Positions 33,394 to 42,200 of a stretch of DNA of 64,000 nucleotides are shown piece after piece (position 1 is the first letter of the stretch; each line of letters opens with the position of its first letter). Origin of the DNA: Novosphingobium cyanobacteriorum. Its GTDB lineage: Bacteria; Pseudomonadota; Alphaproteobacteria; Sphingomonadales; Sphingomonadaceae. The translations under genes were made by a program, and so were the position numbers. A model generated the notes under the pieces. It did not search any database and was not told the DNA's origin. It saw only the letters and a program-made list of their open reading frames with translations. The stretch is taken from assembly GCF_029436685.1 (NCBI RefSeq), contig NZ_JAROCY010000020.1:1-64000 (forward strand), written 5' to 3'.

Positions 33394-36014
33394 TTGCTCT
33401 GCTCCCTGCTGGGCACGGGCCGCAGCGTGCCGACGCGGGCAATCCCGTCGGGGCTTTCGGCCAGGGTCATTTCGTATGTCGTCATGGGATCGGTCAGCGC
33501 TTCCACGCGCCAGCGCCCGGCGCGCAGGCCCTGCGCCCCAAAGCGGCCCGTGCGCGAAGTAAACAGCAGCACCGGCTCACGCCTGGGGTTGTCGAGGTCA
33601 TAGGCCTTGGCCGAGACGAGCTTTACCGGCTCACCCTTGGCATCCAGCAGCGTGCCGACCGCCATGAGGTGATAGTCGGATCCGACCTCAACCTTGTATC
33701 CGCTGCGATAGCGGGCGCGCATCGTCACGTTGCCCGCGCCAAGATCATACCCCGCAGGCGCGTCCGGCACCTGATACACCAGCGTGCGGAAGGTGTGGGC
33801 TGATATCAGCCCGTCGAGCGCCGGGCCCAGCGCGCCGGACCGAGCAATCTCGCCATCACCCTGCGGATCGACGAAGATCTGCGCGCCCTTCAGCGACTTG
33901 TGGGGCTTCATGATCACGAAGGCTTCGCCCACCGGTCGCCCGATCGCCACAGCCCCGCCGGCAAAGGCGAGCGAGAAGCCGGCACGCAGCGTGGTGCGCG
34001 CGTCGGTCACCCCGCCACCACGATCGAAAGCCACGCTCTGCTGCGCGCCCAGTGCGAAGCGGTTCGTATCCAGCGCCCCGCTGGCGGTGAGGCTGGCGTC
34101 TTCTGGCCGCCGGTTGAAATTGGCCTGCGCATTCCATGCGCCAATGCCGCTGCCGCCGGAAGAGGAGACGTTCGCGCTGATTTCCCCGCGCGAGCTGATG
34201 TCGGACTGCGCCAGCCCGCGCTGGCCAAAGCGGACGCGCAGGCCGGTGCGAACCCAGCTTTCCCGCTGCGATCCGCGCTTCCAGCCCGCCTCGGCCAACA
34301 GGGTGAAGCGGTCTGACAGCGGCAGGCCGCCGCTCGCCTGCACGCCCCAGTTGCGCCCGGTCACCCCATCGCGATCAAACCGGCCATCCAGCGCGATGAA
34401 GCGATCGCGCGAAAACGATCGGATCATCCCCACGCTGGCATGCAGTTCGCTGCGCTGCGGCCCGAATGCCACCTGCGGCAGTTCGAACCGATTGCTGCGC
34501 ACTTCCACCGCACCACGCAGCGCCGTGTTGTTCTCGCCCCCGCCGGTCAGCAGCCGTTCGTAGGTCAGCGCCGCGGCCACGCCCTGCCCGCCGCCCCGCC
34601 GCGTGCTGGCCGAAAGATCGAAGCCGATCAGGCCAAGCGGCCCGCCCCACAGCACCTGCACCCCGCCCTGCTGGACCTGCGCCGTCGCCTGGAAATTGGC
34701 GCCCAGCGTCAGCGTGTCGGACACGCCCCGCCGCACGAAGCCGGAGCCGACCCAGCGCCGGTCATAGCTGAAGCCTGTCCGCGTGGGGGAGGAGAACACG
34801 CCGCCGACCAGCGAAAACTCGGTCAATCCGCGCGCCAGCAGCGCCTGGTTGGCATAGGCGGAAAACTCGATCACCCGGACCGCACCGGTCGCGTCCTCGA
34901 TGCGCAGCCGCACCTGGTTCGATCCCTCGGCCAGCGGAAAATCGCGCAGGGTATAGTTGCCCGGGCCGATGCTGCGCCGTTCGACGCTGCGGCCGTTGAC
35001 GAAGGTTTCCACCGTGCTGGCGCCGGCAATGCTGAACTGCTGCGATCCGCTGGCGCGTACCTCGCGCTGCGGATCAAGCTCGGCATAGCGGCGCGAGATG
35101 CCAAGGCCGAGCACCGACGGACTGGCCTGGAACCGCTGCGCCTGCACAAAGGTATCGCCCAGCGTCAGCCGCACCTTGCGGGTCAGGTCTTCATAGACCA
35201 GCCGTGATCCGCTGCGCCTAAACGCCGGATCACCCGAACGCGCGGAGACATAGCCCTGGTTCTCCAGAACCAGCCCCTTCAGGTTGAAGCCGGATTCCAG
35301 CTCCGCCGTCGGCGCCATGACACCGGGCTGCACGCCATGCTCGACCACGTCCGTCGCCGCGCGCACCGTCAGAAATCCGCTGAACGCCGCAGGCCGGATC
35401 GATTCCCCCTGCACACCGCCCATGTTGCGCAGCCCCAGCGTCTGCCCTTCGCGCTTCTCCAGGCCGATCGCCAAAGCCAGAGACAGCTTTTCCGGATCAT
35501 AGCTGAGCGTCACGCCCTCGGATGCGAGCAGCGCCGCCGAAAGCGGCTTTCCCGCCTGAACCTTGGCCGAAACCGCCCGAAAGGCGTCGGCTTTCAGCAG
35601 GGGCTGCAGCAGCTGCAGCATGCGGTCCGCCTGCACCGAAAGTTCATCCCGGGGCGAAACGGTCAGCTCCACCTCGCCCAGAAAGGTCTCCCCATCGGTA
35701 ACGGGCACGATGAAATGCAGGTCCCGCTTGGTCGGGTTGATCCTGATTGCAGGGGCGGATGGCACCGCCGTTGCTGCGCTGCCGTCTGCCGATGCAGCAT
35801 CGTCGGCAACCTCGTCACCAAGATTGCCGCCCGCGAAAACCATGTCGCCATCGCCCGCACGTGCAAAGGCGACTGGCGGGATCGCAGCTCCTACACAGCC
35901 GTGGTCTGGTCGGAACTGTCGGGGAAACGCCAGCAGCGACCCTTTCCGCGCAACGGCGGGGGGAGAACGCCAGTCATCGAGCGACTGGCATGCAGGCGCG
36001 GCGTCATTCGCCAC
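33390..36014 (-). CDS. Outer-membrane usher of an archaic chaperone-usher pilus
   Basis: Up to 874 residues. The beta-barrel usher (FimD/PapC/CsuD family) translocates and assembles pilins. Family patterns: LRDFPLAEGSNQVRLRIEDATG before the plug region, FSLVGGVFSSPTRTGFSYDRRWVGSGFVRRG, and the C-terminal domain RFGAQGLRAGRWRVEAL. The start is uncertain. GTG 36014 overlaps the chaperone stop by 11 bp but gives no obvious signal peptide; GTG 35954 would place the hydrophobic stretch GCVGAAIPPVAFARA near the N-terminus. An ATG at 36007 that overlaps the chaperone TGA lies in another frame and stops after 38 codons, so an N-terminal frameshift cannot be excluded. Confidence 0.85.
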   Translation of the reverse strand: MANDAAPACQSLDDWRSPPAVARKGSLLAFPRQFRPDHGCVGAAIPPVAFARAGDGDMVFAGGNLGDEVADDAASADGSAATAVPSAPAIRINPTKRDLHFIVPVTDGETFLGEVELTVSPRDELSVQADRMLQLLQPLLKADAFRAVSAKVQAGKPLSAALLASEGVTLSYDPEKLSLALAIGLEKREGQTLGLRNMGGVQGESIRPAAFSGFLTVRAATDVVEHGVQPGVMAPTAELESGFNLKGLVLENQGYVSARSGDPAFRRSGSRLVYEDLTRKVRLTLGDTFVQAQRFQASPSVLGLGISRRYAELDPQREVRASGSQQFSIAGASTVETFVNGRSVERRSIGPGNYTLRDFPLAEGSNQVRLRIEDATGAVRVIEFSAYANQALLARGLTEFSLVGGVFSSPTRTGFSYDRRWVGSGFVRRGVSDTLTLGANFQATAQVQQGGVQVLWGGPLGLIGFDLSASTRRGGGQGVAAALTYERLLTGGGENNTALRGAVEVRSNRFELPQVAFGPQRSELHASVGMIRSFSRDRFIALDGRFDRDGVTGRNWGVQASGGLPLSDRFTLLAEAGWKRGSQRESWVRTGLRVRFGQRGLAQSDISSRGEISANVSSSGGSGIGAWNAQANFNRRPEDASLTASGALDTNRFALGAQQSVAFDRGGGVTDARTTLRAGFSLAFAGGAVAIGRPVGEAFVIMKPHKSLKGAQIFVDPQGDGEIARSGALGPALDGLISAHTFRTLVYQVPDAPAGYDLGAGNVTMRARYRSGYKVEVGSDYHLMAVGTLLDAKGEPVKLVSAKAYDLDNPRREPVLLFTSRTGRFGAQGLRAGRWRVEALTDPMTTYEMTLAESPDGIARVGTLRPVPSREQSK

Positions 36015-36756
36015 GCTCTTCGACCAGCGTCGCCGTCAGCGTCCCGTCCTTCGTCGGCAGCTCGATCGGCAGGGTAAAGCTGCGCTGCTGGCCGGTGGCG
36101 ACCAGGCCGAACCCGACGAGCTGGGCAAATTCATTGCCGCTGACAGTGCGGTTGAACACTTCCGTGCCCTTGGCGTCCTTTTCCACCAGGTGCAGCGCGT
36201 GCTGGCTGAGGTAGTCATAGGTCGTGCCGGTGTTGGACACGGTGACGACCGGCGCGGGCTTATCCTTGTTCTGGCCGATGCTGGCGGCGGAAACGGCCAG
36301 CTGGCCCTTGCCATTGGCAAGGCCGACGCTGACGAGAACCTTGAAATTATACAGGATCTGCAGTGCCGATTGCCCATCGGGCAGCTTCACCGGCAGCTCG
36401 TTGATCGAAACGTAATAATGCTTGCTCTCGGCAGGCGCCGGATCGCCCACCCACTGGACGCGGAACGCCTGGGTCTGGCCCGGCGGGATCAACGCGTTGG
36501 GCGGCATCACCAGCAGGTCTTCGGTCTCTTCGGTATTTTCGGCAAAGCCGTCGGCCGAAGCCGTGAGCACCTTGGTCACCGCCTCCACCGGCAGCGGCTT
36601 GGCCCCATCGTTCACGACCTGGATATTGGCCACGACCTTGCGCCCCGTGCTCTGCAGTTCGAGCGAAAGCGGGCTGACCGATGTGGCCAGCGCCGGACCG
36701 GTGAAACTGGCACAGGCAGCGGTTGCGAAGGCGATACGCGAAAGAAGGCGGTTCAT
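36004..36756 (-). CDS. Periplasmic pilus chaperone (PapD-like)
   Basis: 250 residues with a signal peptide (RIAFATAACASFTGPALA). Immunoglobulin-like PapD domain: SVSPLSLELQSTGRKVVANI, then LLVMPPNALIPPGQTQAFRVQWV, and YYVSINELPVKL. This is the archaic (sigma) branch chaperone that caps SCPU-type pilins by donor-strand complementation and hands them to the usher. It lies between the pilins and the usher in the operon. Confidence 0.88.
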   Translation of the reverse strand: MNRLLSRIAFATAACASFTGPALATSVSPLSLELQSTGRKVVANIQVVNDGAKPLPVEAVTKVLTASADGFAENTEETEDLLVMPPNALIPPGQTQAFRVQWVGDPAPAESKHYYVSINELPVKLPDGQSALQILYNFKVLVSVGLANGKGQLAVSAASIGQNKDKPAPVVTVSNTGTTYDYLSQHALHLVEKDAKGTEVFNRTVSGNEFAQLVGFGLVATGQQRSFTLPIELPTKDGTLTATLVEERGE

Positions 36757-36766
36757 CCCGGTTCCA

Positions 36767-37261
36767 TCAGTTTGCTGAGTTCGACAGCGTGATTGTCGAA
36801 CTGTAGAGCGTATTGTTGGCGAAGTTGGAACTCGCCGGGATGTTGCTGATACTTACCGTCACAGTGGCAGACGTGGATGCGCTGCTGCTCGAACCCGCCG
36901 TGGTATTGCCAGCGGTGTACGTGATCGCGCTGCCCCAGCCACTCACCGTGATCGTATAGCTCTGGCTCGTCTGGCCAGATGCGGTGAGCAGGCCGGAAAT
37001 GACGCGCACGGTCCCGCCTGTCGGCGCATTGCAACGGGCGGTGGCTGTCGTGCTTGTTCCGTTTGCCCCCGCAACGGTTGTGGTCGTGTTGCTGCCGGTT
37101 CTGCGATGGGTGACTGTTATGGAGGTCGGCGCAATCGAGCATGCCTTGGTGACTTTGGCACTGACCGTTGTGCTGTTGGCCGCCTGCGCGCGTGCAGCTG
37201 TCGCCGGAAGGGCGGCCGCTGCAACGGCAAGCGGCAGGACCTTGCACAGGCGCCGCCGCAT
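36767..37261 (-). CDS. Spore-coat-U-like pilin subunit
   Basis: 164 residues from ATG 37261 (start at 37282 adds seven residues). Signal peptide KVLPLAVAAAALPATAARAQ. The mature protein is Ser/Thr/Ala-rich, with a conserved first cysteine (VTKACSIAPTSITV) and a second (ATARCNAPTGG), as in SCPU domains. The end, YSSTITLSNSAN, is the usual final strand. It is the third of three pilin-like genes in the operon, 10 bp before the chaperone. Confidence 0.8.
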   Translation of the reverse strand: MRRRLCKVLPLAVAAAALPATAARAQAANSTTVSAKVTKACSIAPTSITVTHRRTGSNTTTTVAGANGTSTTATARCNAPTGGTVRVISGLLTASGQTSQSYTITVSGWGSAITYTAGNTTAGSSSSASTSATVTVSISNIPASSNFANNTLYSSTITLSNSAN

Positions 37262-37305
37262 GGTGTCGGTTCTGTCTGCCAAGGTCCTGCTCCCTGTTCG
37301 CTCGA

Positions 37306-37803
37306 TCAGGCGCCCGGAGTGAGCGTCACGGTCAGCGAGCCGGTGTAATCCCCAGCATAGGGACGCGCACCGCTCAGGCCGTTGATGCTGCTGGCGGTAA
37401 CAACCAGGTTGCCGGCAACCGCGCCGATGGTGGTGGTGCCTTCGTTCAGGGTAGCGCCAGAACCGATCTTGGCGGTGGTGGTGAAGGTCAGCGTCTTGGT
37501 GAAGCCACCAGCGTCAGCGGTATAGGCCGAGTTGGTGATGGTGTTGCCGGTCGACAGCGTCAGCGTGGCAGCTGCGCCGTTGCAGTACACGGCGGTACCG
37601 GTCGAAGAAGCGCTCTGGCCCGAAGCAACGGTGCCGTCGCTGTTCAGGGTCAGCGTGCTGAACGAGATGGTGCCGTTCGAACCGGCGTTGCAGCTCTGCG
37701 GCACCGAGGCCGTGACGTCGTAGGTTGCCGACGGCGCTGCAGCGAGAGCCGGAGTAGAGATAACCGCGCCGAGCGAGGCGGCGGCGAGAAGCAGCTTCTT
37801 CAT
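37306..37803 (-). CDS. Spore-coat-U-like major pilin
   Basis: 165 residues from ATG 37803, starting MKKLLLAAASLGAVISTPAL, a strong signal peptide. SCPU domain with paired cysteines (VPQSCNAGSNGTISF; AVYCNGAAATLTL) and the terminal strand YAGDYTGSLTVTLTPGA, characteristic of CsuA/B-type main subunits. A ribosome binding site (AAAGGACAGGAC) precedes it. By position and composition this is the best candidate for the shaft subunit. Confidence 0.85.
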   Translation of the reverse strand: MKKLLLAAASLGAVISTPALAAAPSATYDVTASVPQSCNAGSNGTISFSTLTLNSDGTVASGQSASSTGTAVYCNGAAATLTLSTGNTITNSAYTADAGGFTKTLTFTTTAKIGSGATLNEGTTTIGAVAGNLVVTASSINGLSGARPYAGDYTGSLTVTLTPGA

Positions 37804-37915
37804 GTCCTGTCCTTTCATTGACGAACGATCCCGGTAAAGTGAAATCCGGCCCGGAAACCGGTCAGCAGGCCGCCGCGGGCGGTACACTGGCTGTTGCGGA
37901 GGACGGAGGCGGCAC

Positions 37916-38485
37916 TCAAGGCTGCGCTCCGAGCGTTACGACGAGGCGATCGACATACCTGCCGCTGGTCATCAGCGGGGTGGCCGACGCGCCCCAGGTT
38001 ATTGTCATTGCCATGTTCCGGTTCCACGCAGGGCTCGCACCGGTGGAAAGGCCGGCTCCAGCAGGCGAAAGCGCACAGCTGGACTGGCCACTGCGCAGCG
38101 AGGCTGAACTGCAGGTGGCGCTTACGCTCGATCCGCTGTCCAGCGGCAGCTGCACCGCAAGGTTATAGGGCAACACCGGCGTGGTGCCCTGCTGCGCGGG
38201 GGAAAGGTTCTGCAACTGCCCTCTCGTCGATTGCACACGAACGACAAAGGGTGTGTTGCAGTGGACAGTCGCCTGCGCGGAACCCGCACCGGGCGTTCCG
38301 ATGTTGAGCGTGGGGAAGTTGCCGGAGTTGAATATGCGGCAAGCCGGAACCACCGTGCCGCGCGCCGGAATGGCGATCGTGTCGGCCAGGGCCGCTGAAG
38401 GCACGGATAAGGCGCCTGCCATTGGACAGATGAACAGAAGAACGGCGCGCAAGCCGGTTAACCGCCCCTCTGCCCCCATGTCCAA
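37916..38485 (-). CDS. Spore-coat-U-like pilin subunit, first gene of the pilus operon
   Basis: 189 residues (a second ATG at 38479 is also possible). Signal peptide LRAVLLFICPMAGALSVPSAALAD. SCPU-domain features: VVPACRIFNSGNFPTLNIG, ATVHCNTPFVVRVQS, and the closing RYVDRLVVTLGAQP. Cysteine pairing suggests the standard disulfide. First gene of the six-gene pilus operon; an inverted repeat sits immediately in front of it. Confidence 0.8.
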   Translation of the reverse strand: MDMGAEGRLTGLRAVLLFICPMAGALSVPSAALADTIAIPARGTVVPACRIFNSGNFPTLNIGTPGAGSAQATVHCNTPFVVRVQSTRGQLQNLSPAQQGTTPVLPYNLAVQLPLDSGSSVSATCSSASLRSGQSSCALSPAGAGLSTGASPAWNRNMAMTITWGASATPLMTSGRYVDRLVVTLGAQP

Positions 38486-38486
38486 T

Positions 38487-38510
38487 CCCCTAAGTCTATA
38501 CCCTTAGGGG
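38487..38510 (-). promoter_or_regulatory. Inverted repeat before the pilus operon
   Basis: Perfect 8-bp arms CCCCTAAG (38487-38494) and CTTAGGGG (38503-38510) with an 8-bp spacer, directly before the first pilin start. It could be an operator or an mRNA hairpin near the ribosome binding site. The upstream region to 38724 is unusually AT-rich for this genome and probably contains the promoter. Confidence 0.5.
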
Positions 38511-38724
38511 TTCATAACCATGATCAAGGCTGCCAAACAAACAAAATTCCGCAATCTGGCAGAAAACTTGGAAATTTTCTAAATTTCGAGAGGCCTCACC
38601 CTCCCCCAAAGTTAGTATCAAAATAAAACTATCTGAGGATTTGCAAACCGATATGGATAACAGCTGTGGTTAATCCGCCGACATGAAAATCTTATGATTC
38701 GTCACGTTATGCTGATCTCCCTGC

Positions 38725-39201
38725 TTATCCGCTGCGGCTGTCCATGATCGTTTCCATCGCCACGAAGGTGGATGTGCTGGCCACATGGGGCAGGCTCGAA
38801 ATCTTCTCTCCCAGCACTTCGCGATAGCGACGGATGTTCGCCGTCCGCACCTTGAGCAGATAGTCGAAGGAACTTGCGATCATGTGGCATTCCTCCACCT
38901 CGGGGATGCGGCGGACGGCGGCATTGAATTCCTCCAGTGCGCGCTCTCGCGTGTCCGAAAGCTTCACTTCGGCAAAGGCAACGTGATCGAGCCCCAGTTT
39001 GCCAGCGTCGATCACTGCCCGGAAACCGCGGATGTAACCTTGGGTCATCAACCGCTTGAGCCGGGCCTGCGTGGGCGTTTTGGAAAGGCCGATACGGTCC
39101 GCCAGTTCAGTCACCGCAATCCGGCCATCCACCGCCAGGATATCCAGCATGGCCATGTCAAACCGGTCAAGTTGCCCAACTTCATCCATCTCACGCTCCA
39201 T
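38725..39201 (-). CDS. putR: Lrp/AsnC-family regulator, probable PutR
   Basis: 158 residues. N-terminal helix-turn-helix: FDMAMLDILAVDGRIAVTEL, then RIGLSKTPTQARLKRLMTQGYIRGFRAVID. The C-terminal RAM domain contains VAFAEVKLSDTRERALEEF and VEECHMIASSFDYLLKVRT. Divergent from putA with an 88-bp shared gap. In other alphaproteobacteria an Lrp-type PutR activates putA with proline as ligand. The name is inferred from this position. Confidence 0.85.
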   Translation of the reverse strand: MEREMDEVGQLDRFDMAMLDILAVDGRIAVTELADRIGLSKTPTQARLKRLMTQGYIRGFRAVIDAGKLGLDHVAFAEVKLSDTRERALEEFNAAVRRIPEVEECHMIASSFDYLLKVRTANIRRYREVLGEKISSLPHVASTSTFVAMETIMDSRSG

Positions 39202-39204
39202 AAT

Positions 39205-39263
39205 GCCTGTGAATCAGGCTGATAATGCAACAACTTGCCTTTCGCATTGTTAAATTTGGCAAG
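39205..39263. promoter_or_regulatory. Candidate PutR binding region between putR and putA
   Basis: Two inverted repeats lie in the divergent gap: GCCTG-TGAAT-CAGGC (39205-39219) and CTTGCC (39234-39239) with GGCAAG (39258-39263), spaced 18 bp. Both would suit a dimeric Lrp-type protein that controls both genes. Confidence 0.4.
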
Positions 39264-39289
39264 AATGCCTTCGCCCAACGGGTTATTCT

Positions 39290-42200
39290 GTGCGCATGAA
39301 CGCAGCCTCCCCTTTCGCAGCATTTGCCGGCCCCGTCGGCGCACAAGGCGCGCTCCGCGCCGCCATCACGGATGCCTGTCGCCGTCCCGAACCGGACTGC
39401 GTCCCACCGCTGATCGCCGCGGCAACGGTGCCCGGACATCTGCACGCTGCGATCCGTGCCACTGCGATGGACCTGGTCGGCCGGTTGCGCAGCAGCCATC
39501 GGCCCGGTGCCGTGCAATCGCTGGTGCACGAATATGCGCTGTCCACGCCCGAAGGTGTCGCGCTGATGTGCCTCGCCGAAGCGCTGCTGCGCATTCCTGA
39601 CACGGCGACGCGTGATGCGCTGATCCGTGACAAGATCGCCGGCGGAGACTGGCGTGGATACCTGGGGATGGATCGCCCGCTGTTCGTCAACGCGGCATCG
39701 TGGGGCCTGCTGCTCACCGGCAGGCTGGCGCAGGCAGAAGAGGCGGACAGTCTTGGCGGCACCCTCACCCGCCTGCTCGCCCGCGCTGGAGAGCCGGTGA
39801 TCCGTCGCGCCATGGATGCGGCGATGCGCGCCATGGGCGAACAGTTCGTGTGCGGCGAAACCATTGAGGAAGCTCTGCACCGCGCCGCGCCGCGCGAAGC
39901 GCGCGGCTTTGCCTTTTCCTATGACATGCTGGGCGAAGCGGCACTGACCGCCGCCGACGCGGCGCGCTATCTGGCGGATTATGAAGCCGCGATCCACGCC
40001 ATCGGCACCGCCTCGGCAGGCCGCGGACCGATTGCGGGGCCGGGCATCTCGATCAAGCTTTCGGCGCTGCATCCCCGCTATTCCCGCGCGCAATCAGCAC
40101 GGGTCCGCTCGGAACTGCTGGTGCGGGTGGCGGACCTTTGCCGGCTGGCCAAGCGCTATGACATCGGCCTGAACATCGACGCGGAAGAGGCGGACAGGCT
40201 GGAGATTTCACTGGACCTGCTCGAGGCGCTGGCGCTCGATCCTTCGATGGCCGGGTGGAATGGCCTCGGCTTCGTGGTGCAGGCCTACCAGAAGCGTTGT
40301 CCCTTCGTGATCGACTGGATCATCGATCTTGCCCGGCGGAGCGGGCGGCGGATCATGGTGCGGCTGGTCAAGGGCGCTTACTGGGACGCGGAAATCAAGC
40401 GTGCGCAGGTCGACGGCCTGCCCGGCTATCCGGTCTATACCCGCAAGCCCTATACCGACGTGTCGTACATCGCCTGCGCGCGCAAACTGCTGGCGGCGCG
40501 TGACGTCGTATTCCCGCAGTTCGCCACGCACAATGCGCAGAGCGTGGCCAGCGTGCTCCATCTGGCGGGACCGGACTTCACACCCGGCGATTGGGAATTC
40601 CAGTGCCTGCACGGCATGGGCGAGGCACTGTATGACGAGGTTGTCGGCCCGGACAGGCTGGACCGCCCCTGCCGCGTCTATGCCCCGGTGGGCACGCACG
40701 AGACGCTGCTCGCTTATCTGGTGCGGCGGCTGCTGGAGAACGGGGCCAACTCCTCGTTCGTCAACCGCATCCACGATCCCGCCGTGCCGATCGAGGCGCT
40801 GGCCGCCGATCCCGCAGCGGAGTGCGAGCGGATCGAACCGACCGGCACGCCACATCCGCTAATCCCCCTGCCCACCGATCTCTATCCCGGTCGAGCCAAC
40901 TCCACAGGGCTCGATCTGGCCAGCGAAACGGTGTTGTCAGACCTGGCTCAGTCGATCTCAACCGGCCTTCAGTCGATCTCAACCGGTTCTCAACCCCTCC
41001 TCAATCCGGCCAATCATGGCGATATCGTGGGCCATGTAACCCCGATGGGTGAGGCCGAGGCCCGCGAGGCGGCAAGCGCCGTGGCCGCAGCGTCGCCCCG
41101 CTGGGCGAGCCTTCCGGTTGAAAAACGTGCTGCAATTCTCGAACGCGCGGCAGACCTGATGCAGTCGCGGCTGCCGCACCTGATCGGCCCGATCATGCGC
41201 GAAGCGGGCAAGACGGCCGCCAACGCCATTGCCGAAGTGCGCGAAGCGATTGATTTTCTGCGCTATTATGCACAACAGGCGCGCGAGACTCTCACCGGAG
41301 CCACGCCGCTGGGCGTGGTCACCTGCATCAGCCCGTGGAACTTCCCGCTGGCGATCTTCACCGGCCAGGTCGCCGCGGCGCTGGCCACCGGCAATGCCGT
41401 GCTGGCCAAACCGGCCGAAGAAACCCCGCTGATCGCCCAGACTGCCGTCGCCATCCTCCACGAAGCCGGCGTACCCCACGATGTCCTGCGCCTGGTGATC
41501 GGTGACGGACGCATTGGCGCGGCGCTGGTGGCAGCGTGCGAGACATCGGCGGTGCTGTTCACCGGATCGACCGAGGTGGCGCGCGCGATCCAGCAATCGC
41601 TGGCGATGCGCACCGATGCGCAAGGGCGCCCCATCCCGCTGGTGGCCGAGACCGGCGGTCAGAACGTGATGATCGTGGACTCTTCGGCCCTGCCCGAACA
41701 GGTCGTGGCAGATGTGCTCGCCTCCGCCTTCGACAGCGCGGGTCAGCGCTGTTCCGCTCTCCGCGTGCTGTGCCTGCAGGAAGACATTGCCGAGCGCACG
41801 CTGGCCATGCTGCGCGGCGCGATGGCGGAACTGGTGGTGGGCAACCCTGACCGGCTTTCCACCGACATCGGCCCGGTGATCTCTGCCGAAGCGCAAGCGG
41901 GGATCGAGCAGCATGTTTCCGCGATGGCCGCAAGAGGCCATGCGGTGTGGCGCCTCCCCCTTTCGGAAGAAACGGCGCAGGGCACCTACGTCGCCCCCAC
42001 GCTGATCGAGATCGACAGCCTGGCCGACCTTTCGCGCGAGGTGTTCGGCCCGGTGCTGCACGTGCTGCGCTATCGCGCGCGCGATCTCGACGCGCTGCTG
42101 AAGAGCGTGAACGATACCGGTTACGGCCTCACCTTCGGCCTGCACACGCGCCTGGACGAGACGGTGCGGCGGGTGTGCAGCGTGGTTGAGGCGGGCAACC

